From: JAFAMS01 sp049520515
Lineage (GTDB): Bacteria > Vulcanimicrobiota > Vulcanimicrobiia > Vulcanimicrobiales > Vulcanimicrobiaceae
Reading direction: 5' to 3'
Assembly (NCBI GenBank): GCA_049520515.1
Contig: JBEKPS010000005.1
Span: 62,001-126,000, forward strand
DNA: 64,000 nucleotides
Shown here: positions 51,167 through 59,354 of the stretch, piece by piece
Position numbering within the stretch: position 1 is the first letter of the stretch
How the letters are laid out: every line of letters starts with the position of its first letter
Notes under the pieces: model-generated
Told to the model about the DNA's origin: nothing
Database searches by the model: none
Seen by the model: the letters and a program-made list of their open reading frames with translations, nothing else
Made by a program: the position numbers and the translations under genes

Positions 51167-53551
51167 ATGCACCGCTGGCGCATCTATCGCGAGCGCGTCG
51201 TCGAGCGTATTCGTCGCTCCAAGACGAATCGCGTTTTGCTGCTGCTCGCCGACGCCGGCTACGGAAAGAGCGTCGCGCTCAAGCAATTTCTCGACGGCGA
51301 GCAAGAGCCGTGCGCCTTCTATCGCGTCGCTCCCGACACGACGACGCTCCTGGGATTTCTGCGTGGGCTCTCGTCCGCACTCGAGCCGTTCGTCCCCGGC
51401 GCGCATCTCTCGTTCACGATGGCCTACGAACGTTCGATGCAGTCGCAGGCGCCGTTCGGCGAGCTTGCGACGTGGCTTGGAGAACATCTGCGCAGCACCA
51501 GCGTTCGCATTGCGATCGACGATCTGCACCATGCGGCCTCGGATGACGTCGGCGACTTCCTCTCGCACGCGATCGATGCGTCGCCGCGCGCCGTCAAATG
51601 GATCATCGCGACGCGCTCGTCGAAAGCATTCTCGCCTTCGAGTTGGCTGGCACAGCGCGAAATGGATTGGCCGATCGACGAGTCTGAGCTGCGTTTTACA
51701 TCGGGTGAAGTCGCGCAGCTTGCGCAATCCGTCGGCTTGACGTTCTCGCCGCGCGGATTTGATGCGGCCTTGCGCACCTCGGACGGATGGCCCTCGGCCG
51801 CAGCGCTTGCACTTATGCAAGCCGAGACGCTGCCGGCACTCGAGATCTCCGCGAGCAAAGCCGAAATCTACGATGCCCTCGCACGGCTCGTTTTCGAATC
51901 GCAGAACGAACCGGCGCAACGGTTCTTGCTCGAAACGTCCGTCTATAGAATCCTCGAACGCGATGTCTTGCGCGCCGCCGACTGGCACTTCCAAGGACTT
52001 GCGGACGCGCCCGGCTGGGATGGACCCTACATCGAGGAGCTCGCGGACGGAATCTACCGCTACGACAGTCTCTTTCGTGATTTTCTCTTACGCGTGCTCG
52101 CGGAGCAGGGTGAAGGCGTGCAGCGCGATGCACTGATTCGCGCGGCCGTTGCTTACGAGCGTCTCGAGCGCATCCCCGAAGCAATGGAATACCATGGGCG
52201 TGCAGAGACGAGCGGCGCGCTGACGCGCCTGCTTTCGAAACACGGTCTCGGCTTGATCGAAACGGGCGAAACCGATGCGGTCGAGTCGGTCATTCATATG
52301 CTGCCGGAAGACGAGCAGCACGCAAGCCCCGCAATCCTGGGCTTGCGCGCCGTCATCGATTCGCAAAGCGCGCGATATGACACGGCCGAGGCGTGGTATC
52401 GGCTTGCGCTGCACGATATCGATGACGAACGCTTGCGCTTGCGACTCGTTTATCGCTACAGCCTCGATTTGCTGCGCCGCGGGCGTATGGATTGTATCGA
52501 GCTGCTCGAGCCCGCCATCGTCTCGGCGCTCGCGAGCGGGCATGACTCGCATCCGCTCCTGTGCTGCACCCTTGCAACTGCGTACGTACAGGTCGGGCGC
52601 AACGACGAGGCGCGTACGCTCGTCATCTCGGCACTGCCGAAGCTGGCGCCATCGCTGACGGATTCACAGCGCGCACGCGCTTATCATCAGGCCGCATTTG
52701 TCGCGCTGCGCATCGGCGATATCAAGGACGCACACACGTTTGCGTCTGCCGTTGTCGAGATCGCCGGACCCGCCGGACTCTACGACGTCGCGGCTCGCGC
52801 TTACAGCATCTTGTACGAGATCGCGCACGTGCACGAAGCCAATCCGCGCAAAGCACTCGAGTATGTTGAGAACGTGGCGTCGTTTGCGCTCAAATGCGGC
52901 GATGCGCACATTCGCGAGTGGGCGCTCATTGCGGCGTACTACATCGAAGCCGAACGCGGTGCCGGCGCAATGATGTCGACGATCGAACGCTCGCTCAATA
53001 CCGCCGACGTCTTGCAGATGACGGACGAAGCGACGAAGGCACTCTTGCCGGGACAAGCCTTGCGCTCGACCTGGACGGGCGACTTTGCCCATGCGGGACG
53101 TTTGCTCGCAAATACGGCCCCCGATCAGGACTCGCCGGACCGCCGGGCGCTACGTTGGGCCGAGATCGCGCTCTATAGCGGAGCGGCTGGGATGCTCGAA
53201 GAGTCACGAGGGGCTCTCACCGAGGCGCGCCGTGAGATCGTCGCTGCGCCGCCCGGCAAGTACGCCGCCCAGGCGTTGGCCTACATTCTGGTCGTCCTCT
53301 CCATGTTCGGCAACGACGTCGCCTGGGACGAAGTCCGCCGTGACCCTCGCCTGGGAGGTCTGGGACTCGCGATCCGGGCCCTCGTGCACTGCGCGGAGCT
53401 GCTGCACATCCATTGGGCCCAAAAGCGGGACCACGCCGGAGTCTTGGCCGCCCTCGAAGACCTCCGCCGCCACGAAATGGGCGGGTTGGCGGCCATGCTC
53501 GAGGCCCTGCCCGCCCGGCCGCCGGCTCGGATTCCGCCGCTTGCTATGTAG
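51167..53551 (+). CDS. STAND-type NTPase with TPR-like repeats (MalT-like, no HTH)
   Basis: 794 aa. N-terminal NTPase: Walker A ADAGYGKSVALKQ (Lys ~34), Walker B RIAIDDLHHA (~114-123), sensor-like WIIATRSS, then winged-helix and a long helical repeat region (~330-780) as in MalT/LuxR-type activators. The C-terminal LuxR helix-turn-helix expected in that group is missing; the protein ends in a Pro-rich tail. It may therefore signal through protein contacts. Just ahead of an HD-GYP and a GHKL gene. Confidence 0.8.
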   Translation: MHRWRIYRERVVERIRRSKTNRVLLLLADAGYGKSVALKQFLDGEQEPCAFYRVAPDTTTLLGFLRGLSSALEPFVPGAHLSFTMAYERSMQSQAPFGELATWLGEHLRSTSVRIAIDDLHHAASDDVGDFLSHAIDASPRAVKWIIATRSSKAFSPSSWLAQREMDWPIDESELRFTSGEVAQLAQSVGLTFSPRGFDAALRTSDGWPSAAALALMQAETLPALEISASKAEIYDALARLVFESQNEPAQRFLLETSVYRILERDVLRAADWHFQGLADAPGWDGPYIEELADGIYRYDSLFRDFLLRVLAEQGEGVQRDALIRAAVAYERLERIPEAMEYHGRAETSGALTRLLSKHGLGLIETGETDAVESVIHMLPEDEQHASPAILGLRAVIDSQSARYDTAEAWYRLALHDIDDERLRLRLVYRYSLDLLRRGRMDCIELLEPAIVSALASGHDSHPLLCCTLATAYVQVGRNDEARTLVISALPKLAPSLTDSQRARAYHQAAFVALRIGDIKDAHTFASAVVEIAGPAGLYDVAARAYSILYEIAHVHEANPRKALEYVENVASFALKCGDAHIREWALIAAYYIEAERGAGAMMSTIERSLNTADVLQMTDEATKALLPGQALRSTWTGDFAHAGRLLANTAPDQDSPDRRALRWAEIALYSGAAGMLEESRGALTEARREIVAAPPGKYAAQALAYILVVLSMFGNDVAWDEVRRDPRLGGLGLAIRALVHCAELLHIHWAQKRDHAGVLAALEDLRRHEMGGLAAMLEALPARPPARIPPLAM

Positions 53552-53646
53552 GTGCCAAAAGTCGGGGCTGGAAAGTGACCCTATGTCCCTTGCTGGGGTG
53601 AAACGCCTATGCTAGCTTGGGAATCCGGGCAACCCGTCTGATCGGC

Positions 53647-54594
53647 ATGCAAGCCTTACAATATCGGCACAATTTTGCTTCCAACAGGGGTCTCGCGCAG
53701 CGGGTCCTTCGGGAGAGAAATGGCTTGCGCGAGGCGATCCTCTTGCGAGCCGCTCCGAGCGAAGAGCAGACAGTAGCGCTCGATGTTATCGCCGATATGC
53801 TCGTCGATCGGGTCGCGGAAGCGCTGACCGACGCGACCTGGACGCCGCTGCTTTCATGGGCTGACGTTGCGTGCTCCGAGAAGCCGCAAGCTCCCGCGAT
53901 TCGCCGCCTCTTTGCATCGGCGGTTCCGGCGCTGCGTACGTCGCTAGGCCTCAGCGAAATCGACGACCTCGAAGCCGCGCTCACGCACGTCGCAAACAAG
54001 CCGCGCCAAGTCGACGCCGGCTTCCGTCATGATACGGTCGATGAGCTCGATGTATTGCTCGCCGATATGCTCGGACGCATTGCAAACGCCGACGAGAAAA
54101 CCGCCGAACATTGCCGCGCCGTATCTGCGTGGTGCGCGCGCATCGCCAATCGCATGTCGTTCACGCGGTCCGAAGGGACGTTCGTTGCACGCGGCGGCTT
54201 GATTCATGACATTGGGAAATCACAATGCCCGACCGAACTGCTGCGCGCGCCGCGTCCGCTCACCGATGCCGAGACGTCGGTCGTCCGCCAGCACGTTATC
54301 ACAGGGCACGAGATCATCAAGGCGCAACCGAAGCTCTCCAATTTCGGCGGGATGGTGCGCTTGCATCACGAGCGGTATGACGGCAAGGGCTATCCGGATG
54401 GAGTCGAGCGAACCGACATTCCGATCAGCGTTCGCATCGTCAGCGTCGCCGATTCGTTCAATGCCATGATTGGCCGCCGTCCGTATCGCACCCCGTTCTC
54501 GCCGGCCCATGCGGCCGCCGAATTGCAGCGGCACGCCGGGGCGCAATTCGACCCCGACGTCGTCCGCGCACTCATCGACGTTATCGCGAGCTAG
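53647..54594 (+). CDS. HD-GYP domain protein
   Basis: 315 aa from ATG 53647 (an in-frame TTG at 53617 adds ten residues). N-terminal ~130 residues are helical with no known domain. HD-GYP domain: EHCRAVSAWCARIANRM, GGLIHDIGKSQCP, HHERYDGKGYPDGVERTDIP, SVADSFNAMIGRRPYR. Expected to degrade cyclic di-GMP. It lacks a receiver domain, unlike the protein at 21310-22359. Confidence 0.9.
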   Translation: MQALQYRHNFASNRGLAQRVLRERNGLREAILLRAAPSEEQTVALDVIADMLVDRVAEALTDATWTPLLSWADVACSEKPQAPAIRRLFASAVPALRTSLGLSEIDDLEAALTHVANKPRQVDAGFRHDTVDELDVLLADMLGRIANADEKTAEHCRAVSAWCARIANRMSFTRSEGTFVARGGLIHDIGKSQCPTELLRAPRPLTDAETSVVRQHVITGHEIIKAQPKLSNFGGMVRLHHERYDGKGYPDGVERTDIPISVRIVSVADSFNAMIGRRPYRTPFSPAHAAAELQRHAGAQFDPDVVRALIDVIAS

Positions 54595-54718
54595 CTAGCA
54601 CTCCGCGCCGTCGCCGTCGGGACGCGAATCCGGCGATTGACGCCGGCTATCACTGTCATATTCCCTTGCCGGACAATCGTAGTGTTTACTTGCTATCCCC
54701 ACAGGGTAAGAAGCCGCC

Positions 54719-55105
54719 ATGCTGGTCGTTGAATGGGAAGGCCTTAGCTTCGGCGCGAGCGCTGCCAAGCACAAGATCATGCAATATTTGGAAGACGAGA
54801 GCGAAGCCGCCGACATGATTCTCGTCGAGGCGTATCTCGACGAACTGCTCGGAAACATCTCCCGCTGTGCGCCGAGCAAAGCAACGCTCGAGATAACATG
54901 GCGTGAAGATGGCGCCGCGTTGATCGAAGTCAGCGACATCGTGCCAACGGTCGATCCGGTCGGGGTCGCGCAGACCGAAGGTTGGGGGCTGATGTTGACA
55001 AGCGCGCTCAACGGCGCGCTCGATGTCGTGCCGTCTCGCGACGGAAATGGCGACTGCGTCACTGCAGTTCTGCCGGTCGTGCGCAAGACACAGGCCTCCG
55101 CCTAG
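54719..55105 (+). CDS. Small GHKL (HATPase_c-like) protein
   Basis: 128 aa. Weakly conserved ATPase fold: VEAYLDELLGNISRCAP in the place of the N-box, EVSDIVPTVDPVG for G1, and TEGWGLMLTSALNG for G2. The N-box Asn is present but the G1 DxGxG is lost, so ATP binding may be impaired. Possibly an RsbT/RsbW-like protein working with the preceding HD-GYP and STAND genes. Confidence 0.65.
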   Translation: MLVVEWEGLSFGASAAKHKIMQYLEDESEAADMILVEAYLDELLGNISRCAPSKATLEITWREDGAALIEVSDIVPTVDPVGVAQTEGWGLMLTSALNGALDVVPSRDGNGDCVTAVLPVVRKTQASA

Positions 55106-55138
55106 ATATACGTTGTCCGGCGGCGAAGCCGTCACTCA

Positions 55139-55522
55139 ATGGCAACCACCTCGGTAGCCGACTATATCGCCGCGCAGCCGAAAACGGTACAGGCCGTCCT
55201 GCGTCGTATGCGGACAGCGATTCGCAAAGCGTTGCCCGGCGCAGAAGAGACAATTTCGTACAAAATCCCGGCGTACAAACTGCACGGGAAAACGGTTATT
55301 CACTTTGCGGGATGGGCGAATCACGTTGCGCTCTATCCCACGGGCTCAGCCGCCGTCGTCGCCGCGTTCAAGAAAGAACTCTCCGCACACGAAGTGAGTA
55401 AGGGGACGATTCGCTTTTCGCTCGAGGAACCGTTACCGATTAAGTTGATCGAGCGGATCGCTCGATTCCGCGCAAAAGAAATTACCGCGAAAGGGAAAAC
55501 GAATCACAAGAAACGCGCGTAA
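55139..55522 (+). CDS. DUF1801 family protein
   Basis: 127 aa. Typical start VADYIAAQPKTVQAVLRRMRTAIRKALPGAEETISYKIPAY, then GKTVIHFAGWANHVALYP and KGTIRFSLEEPLP. The family (YdhG-like) has an unknown role. Lys/Arg-rich C-terminal tail. Confidence 0.9.
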   Translation: MATTSVADYIAAQPKTVQAVLRRMRTAIRKALPGAEETISYKIPAYKLHGKTVIHFAGWANHVALYPTGSAAVVAAFKKELSAHEVSKGTIRFSLEEPLPIKLIERIARFRAKEITAKGKTNHKKRA

Positions 55523-55614
55523 CACGACAACAAATTCAGTGATTTACTTTGCGTTGCGAACACACGTTCGCATAATGCCATACAGTTGACACTTGTGAAC
55601 GCAATAATAATTGC

Positions 55615-56139
55615 ATGAACCCAAAGAAACCAAGAAGAATTTGCGCCGCCGGTTGCGGGCGTCATTGCACCTTCGCTCAGAGTTTTTATTGCTCGCTGAA
55701 ATGCATGCGAGATCGTATTCAAAAAATACGATTTGACCAATTCATGCGCGGAGAATACCCGGCGACGATTCAAGTGTCTCCGATGCTTCGCCGGTTTATC
55801 GTTCGTAACTTAGGTTTCGAAGCATGCGTTCAGTGTGGCTGGGCTAAGCGCCATCCAGTTACCGGAAGAATTCCTGTTGAAGTCGAGCATAGGGATGGCG
55901 ACTGGAGAAATAACAAGCCGGAGAACCTCACGCTGCTATGCCCGAGCTGCCATTCTTTAACCCCAACATATCGTGGCCTTAATAGGGGCAATGGCCGCGG
56001 GCAACGGCTCGGCGGGCGATCGAATCCACTTCGTATGCTAGAGCGACGCAAAGAAGGGCACTGCCTTGGGTCTAAGAAAACTGCGACGCCGCCCGTAGGC
56101 TCAACAAACCAGTTAACTTTCGACCTAGTGCCGATGTAG
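55615..56139 (+). CDS. HNH endonuclease-like zinc protein
   Basis: 174 aa. N-terminal Cys pair motif (CAAGCGRHC, FYCSLKC) followed by an HNH/zinc region: ACVQCGW, VEVEHRDGDWRNNKPENLTLLCPSCHSL. Composition is visibly more A/T-rich than its neighbours, and the last codons and stop lie inside tRNA-Thr. This suggests a transferred gene lodged at a tRNA, though no integrase or flanking repeat was found. It might be a homing-type or restriction nuclease. Confidence 0.75.
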   Translation: MNPKKPRRICAAGCGRHCTFAQSFYCSLKCMRDRIQKIRFDQFMRGEYPATIQVSPMLRRFIVRNLGFEACVQCGWAKRHPVTGRIPVEVEHRDGDWRNNKPENLTLLCPSCHSLTPTYRGLNRGNGRGQRLGGRSNPLRMLERRKEGHCLGSKKTATPPVGSTNQLTFDLVPM

Positions 56140-56204
56140 TTCAGCGGCTAGAACTCCAACCTTGTAAGTTGGAAACGCCGGTTCGATTCCGGCCATCGGC
56201 TCCA
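56130..56204 (+). tRNA. tRNA-Thr (anticodon TGT)
   Basis: 75 nt with encoded CCA. Acceptor GCCGATG/CATCGGC, anticodon stem CCAAC/GTTGG, loop CTTGTAA, T-arm GCCGG-TTCGATT-CCGGC. Its first ten bases are shared with the HNH gene. Confidence 0.97.
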
Positions 56205-56250
56205 ATCCGTGGTTTAGGTCGCCTCCGCGCTGGAGCATAATGAGGTCGCG

Positions 56251-56358
56251 ATGGAAAACAACGACGACGAACTAGACGTAGATCTTGACGACGAGGACGA
56301 GCTCGACGACGAAGACGAGATTGAAGACGATGACCTCGACGATGACTCGGAGATCTAG
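56251..56358 (+). CDS. Polyacidic 35-residue protein
   Basis: Starts MENNDDELDVDLDDEDELDD; 24 of 35 residues are Asp or Glu and none is Lys or Arg. Its stop overlaps the GTG of the next gene (TAGTG), so it is translationally coupled to the VOC gene. It may be an acidic chaperone-like or metal-binding peptide, or merely a translated leader; no family is known to me. Confidence 0.5.
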   Translation: MENNDDELDVDLDDEDELDDEDEIEDDDLDDDSEI

Positions 56359-56783
56359 TGTCTGTCAAAGTTTACGGCTGCAACCACATTGCGATCGAGG
56401 TCGATGACATCGAGAAGGCCGTGGAGTTCTATCAAGACGTCTTCAATCTCGAGAAGCTCGATGGCGGCGAAGGTGACGCGTTCTTCAAGCTCGGTGAGCA
56501 TCAGTTCTTGGCGATGTTTGAAGTCGACAAGGTCACGCCCTCAGGGATGCGCCACTTCGGCCTCATGGTGCGCGATGTTGCGCAGCTTCAAGAAGTCCGT
56601 TAGAAACTAGTTGGCAAGTACGGCATCACATTGATCAAGCCGTTCCGCTGCGATTTCATCGATCCGTTCGGAAACCGCGTGCAAGTCGTCGACTTGCACG
56701 ATGAATCGATCGTGTGGTTGCTGCCGTACGAAGAGGTTCAAAAAGCCGGCATCGTGTTCAACGGAGCCGGCGCCAAAACCTAA
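56358..56783 (+). pseudogene. VOC (glyoxalase/bleomycin-resistance) family protein, interrupted by an in-frame TAG
   Basis: The GTG frame gives 81 residues (CNHIAIEVDDIEKAVEFYQDVF, GEHQFLAMFEVD, MRHFGLMVRD), then TAG at 56601-56603, then continues in frame for 60 codons with the rest of the fold (KLVGKYGITLIKPFRCDFIDPFGNRVQVVDL) to TAA 56783. The stop sits where GAG (Glu) is likely, QEVR[E]KLVG, a single G-to-T change. Metal ligands His (CNHIAI), Glu and His are split across the break. Either a fresh pseudogene, an error, or a read-through gene. The tail overlaps the convergent adh stop. Confidence 0.75.
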
Positions 56784-57931
56784 GCTTTCGCGCCTGCCAT
56801 GACATGCGGGCACACCATCGTGCGCAACGCGTCGCCGCTCGCGAGTTGATCCATTGCTTCGTTGAGCCCATCGAGGCCAATCGTGCCGCTTACGAGCTTG
56901 TCGACCGGCAACTTTCCGGCTTTCCACAACGCAACGTAGCGCGGAATGTCGCGGCGCGGTACGGCCGAGCTCATGAACGCGCCGCGCAAGGTGCGGTCTC
57001 CGTACACGAGCTGCGCCGGCGAGATCCCCGCCTGTTCGGAACCGCGTGGAATGCCGATCGCAACCATCATTCCGCCGCGTGACGTCGATTGCACCGCTTG
57101 CTCGAAGCCCTTCGTCGTTCCCGACACTTCGAACACGAACTGCGCGCCGTCGCTTCCGGTAATCTGCTGAATTTGTTTCGCAACGTCGCCCTGCGCGGGA
57201 TCGACCACCGCATCGGCGCCGAGCTCGAGCGCCTTCTTGCGCTTCTTCTCGACCGGATCGACGACGATAATCGGATGCGCGCTGACCATCACGGCGCCCA
57301 GGAATGTCATCAAACCGACACCGCCGCCGCCGAAAATCGCAACACTGCTTCCCGGAACAACGTGCGCCGTATAGATCACCGCACCGAGTCCGGTTAGCGC
57401 TGCGCAACCAAACACCGCCGCAATCTCGCCCGGAACATCGTTTGGAATCTTAACCAGCGACTCTTCGGCCGCAACCGTATACTCGGAAAATCCGCTGACG
57501 CCTAAATGATGGCCGATCATCTCGCCGTTTCGCTCATATCGACGCGTTCCGCGCAACAGATCGGCAGCAGCATTCGCTTTGTTTCCAGGCTCGCAGAGCG
57601 CCGGACGTCCAATCGCGCACGGTGTACACTTCCCGCACGTCGGCACGAACGAGAAAACGACTTTGTCACCGGCCTTTACCGTCGTAACGCCGGGACCGAT
57701 GCGTTCCACAATGCCCGCGGCTTCGTGGCCGAGCACGATCGGAAGCGGCTTCGTAAGAATGCCGTCAATCGTCGAGAGGTCCGAGTGGCAAACTCCCGCG
57801 CTCTCGATGCGCACGAGGACTTCACCGTATGACGGCTCCTCGAGCTCGATCTCTTCTATTGAAAGCGGCCGGCTCGTCGCGTACGGCCGTGGCCGTTGAA
57901 AATCGCTGAGAATTGCAACGCGTGTCTTCAT
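56780..57931 (-). CDS. Zinc-dependent alcohol dehydrogenase (MDR family)
   Basis: 383 aa from ATG 57931. Catalytic zinc ligands in AGVCHSDLS and GHEAAGIVERIG, structural zinc cysteines in PTCGKCTPCAIGRPALC, and NAD-binding GGGGVGLM with following acidic IVVDP. Resembles class III/NDMA-type alcohol dehydrogenases. It is the last gene of the otnK-otnC-otnI operon (8 bp after otnI), so it may oxidise a four-carbon sugar acid or aldehyde in place of LtnD/DenD (inference). Confidence 0.9.
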   Translation of the reverse strand: MKTRVAILSDFQRPRPYATSRPLSIEEIELEEPSYGEVLVRIESAGVCHSDLSTIDGILTKPLPIVLGHEAAGIVERIGPGVTTVKAGDKVVFSFVPTCGKCTPCAIGRPALCEPGNKANAAADLLRGTRRYERNGEMIGHHLGVSGFSEYTVAAEESLVKIPNDVPGEIAAVFGCAALTGLGAVIYTAHVVPGSSVAIFGGGGVGLMTFLGAVMVSAHPIIVVDPVEKKRKKALELGADAVVDPAQGDVAKQIQQITGSDGAQFVFEVSGTTKGFEQAVQSTSRGGMMVAIGIPRGSEQAGISPAQLVYGDRTLRGAFMSSAVPRRDIPRYVALWKAGKLPVDKLVSGTIGLDGLNEAMDQLASGDALRTMVCPHVMAGAKA

Positions 57932-57939
57932 GCTTCTCC

Positions 57940-58725
57940 TTATACGGTGATGCCATACGGCTGAGCCCATCCAAGCCCTTCGCGCGTCCCGTTCTTCGGA
58001 CGGTATTCGCAGCCGACCCAACCTTGATAACCCGATGCGTCGAGCTGCTCGAGCACGTACGCGTAATTAACCTCCCCAAAGTCAGGCTCGTTCCGATCCG
58101 GATTCCCCGCAATCTGAACGTGCGTATAACTTCCAGCAAGATCGCGCACGTGATGGACCAGATCGCCTTCCGTAATTTGAGCGTGATAAAGATCGAGTTG
58201 CAGCTTGAGGTTCGGCGCACCAATACGCTCGATGACTGCCATGGCTTGTCGTGTCGTGTTCAAGAAATAGCTCGGAATGTCGCGATGATTGATTGGCTCG
58301 ATGACGGCTTCAACGCGGCGTTGCGCGAAGCGTGACGTCGCCAACCGCAAATTCGACTCGTAGACACGCTGACAGTCCTCGACCGGCACGTCCGCCGGCA
58401 GCAATCCGGACATGACATGCACGCGCGGGCATCGCAGCGCGCCGGCGTACTCGAGCGCGAGTTCGATCGATTCCGCAAACTCGCGCTCGCGTCCGGGAAT
58501 CGCCGCCATACCGCGTTCTCCGGCGGCCCAATCACCCGGCGGAAGATTGAAGAGCGCCTGCGTGAGTTTCCCATCTTCAAGTGCCGCCGCTACGACGCGC
58601 GGCTCATACTCGTACGGGAAGAGAAATTCGACGCCTTTGAAACCGCACGCGGCGGCAGCCGAAAACCGCTCGAGAAACGGAACCTCGTTGAACATCATGG
58701 AGAGGTTAGCTGCGAGTTTAATCAC
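57940..58725 (-). CDS. otnI: 2-oxo-tetronate isomerase / hydroxypyruvate isomerase
   Basis: 261 aa TIM barrel of the AP_endonuc_2 group: NLSMMFNEVPFLERFSAAAACGFKGVEFLFPY, EPINHRDIPSYFLN (metal Glu), LQLDLYHAQITEGDL, HVQIAGNPDRNEPDFGEVNY, GCEYRPKNGTREGL. By position next to otnC and otnK it should turn 2-oxo-tetronate into 3-oxo-tetronate. Without context it would be called Hyi. Its start overlaps the otnC stop by 4 bp. Confidence 0.88.
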   Translation of the reverse strand: MIKLAANLSMMFNEVPFLERFSAAAACGFKGVEFLFPYEYEPRVVAAALEDGKLTQALFNLPPGDWAAGERGMAAIPGREREFAESIELALEYAGALRCPRVHVMSGLLPADVPVEDCQRVYESNLRLATSRFAQRRVEAVIEPINHRDIPSYFLNTTRQAMAVIERIGAPNLKLQLDLYHAQITEGDLVHHVRDLAGSYTHVQIAGNPDRNEPDFGEVNYAYVLEQLDASGYQGWVGCEYRPKNGTREGLGWAQPYGITV

Positions 58726-59354
58726 GACGCAAACACCTCTCGAAGCTCGTCGACTTGTTCGTCCGTCAAAAACTGCGTCTTGTGTCCGTGCAGCAAGAAA
58801 TACAACTTAGCACTCTCCTCGAGCTCTTCGATGGCCGCGACCGCCGCGTCGAGCGACGTTGCAGCCACGACCGGTCCATGATTGGCGAGCAAGATTGCGT
58901 GGTGCCGATGCGCCGCTTCGCCCACGAGCTCTCCTAACCGCGGATCGCCGGGGCGCACGTAAGGTACGACGGCAACGCGCCCTAGCCGCATGACCGTGTA
59001 CGGTGTAATAGGCGGAACAGCGTCGCTCGCGTCGAGATCGCGCAGGCACGCGTACGCAACCGCGTGCGTCGAGTGCAAGTGCACGATCGCACCGAAATCA
59101 TTCCGCACCGCGTAAACGGCGGCGTGCAAGAACTTCTCCTTGGTCGGCGCGGCGCCGCCGTCGTGCGCCCCGTTTGCATCGATAAACGCGAGCGACTCGG
59201 GCTCGAGATTCCCCATCGCAACGTTCGTTGGGCTCACGATCCAACCGCCCTCGACACGCAGGCTGATGTTACCGGACGTTCCGGGCGATAGACCACGCGC
59301 CGAGAGATGCGCGCCGGCCTTGCAAAGTGCCTCGCGCTCCGAGCTGTACGTCAC
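58722..59354 (-). CDS. otnC: 3-oxo-tetronate 4-phosphate decarboxylase (class II aldolase fold)
   Basis: 210 aa from GTG 59354, overlapping the otnK stop (GTGA). Aldolase II markers: GLSPGTSGNISLR, VSPTNVAMGNL, catalytic Glu in PTKEKFLHAAVY, zinc HLHSTHAV and HHAILLANHGPVV. In characterised pathways it gives dihydroxyacetone phosphate and CO2. Sits between kinase and isomerase. Confidence 0.9.
   Translation of the reverse strand: MTYSSEREALCKAGAHLSARGLSPGTSGNISLRVEGGWIVSPTNVAMGNLEPESLAFIDANGAHDGGAAPTKEKFLHAAVYAVRNDFGAIVHLHSTHAVAYACLRDLDASDAVPPITPYTVMRLGRVAVVPYVRPGDPRLGELVGEAAHRHHAILLANHGPVVAATSLDAAVAAIEELEESAKLYFLLHGHKTQFLTDEQVDELREVFAS

Noticed and set aside
24373..56603. Stop-codon reassignment (TAG/TAA as sense)
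   Set aside because: Both codons end many intact genes here, and the two interruptions use different stops; mutation or error is simpler.
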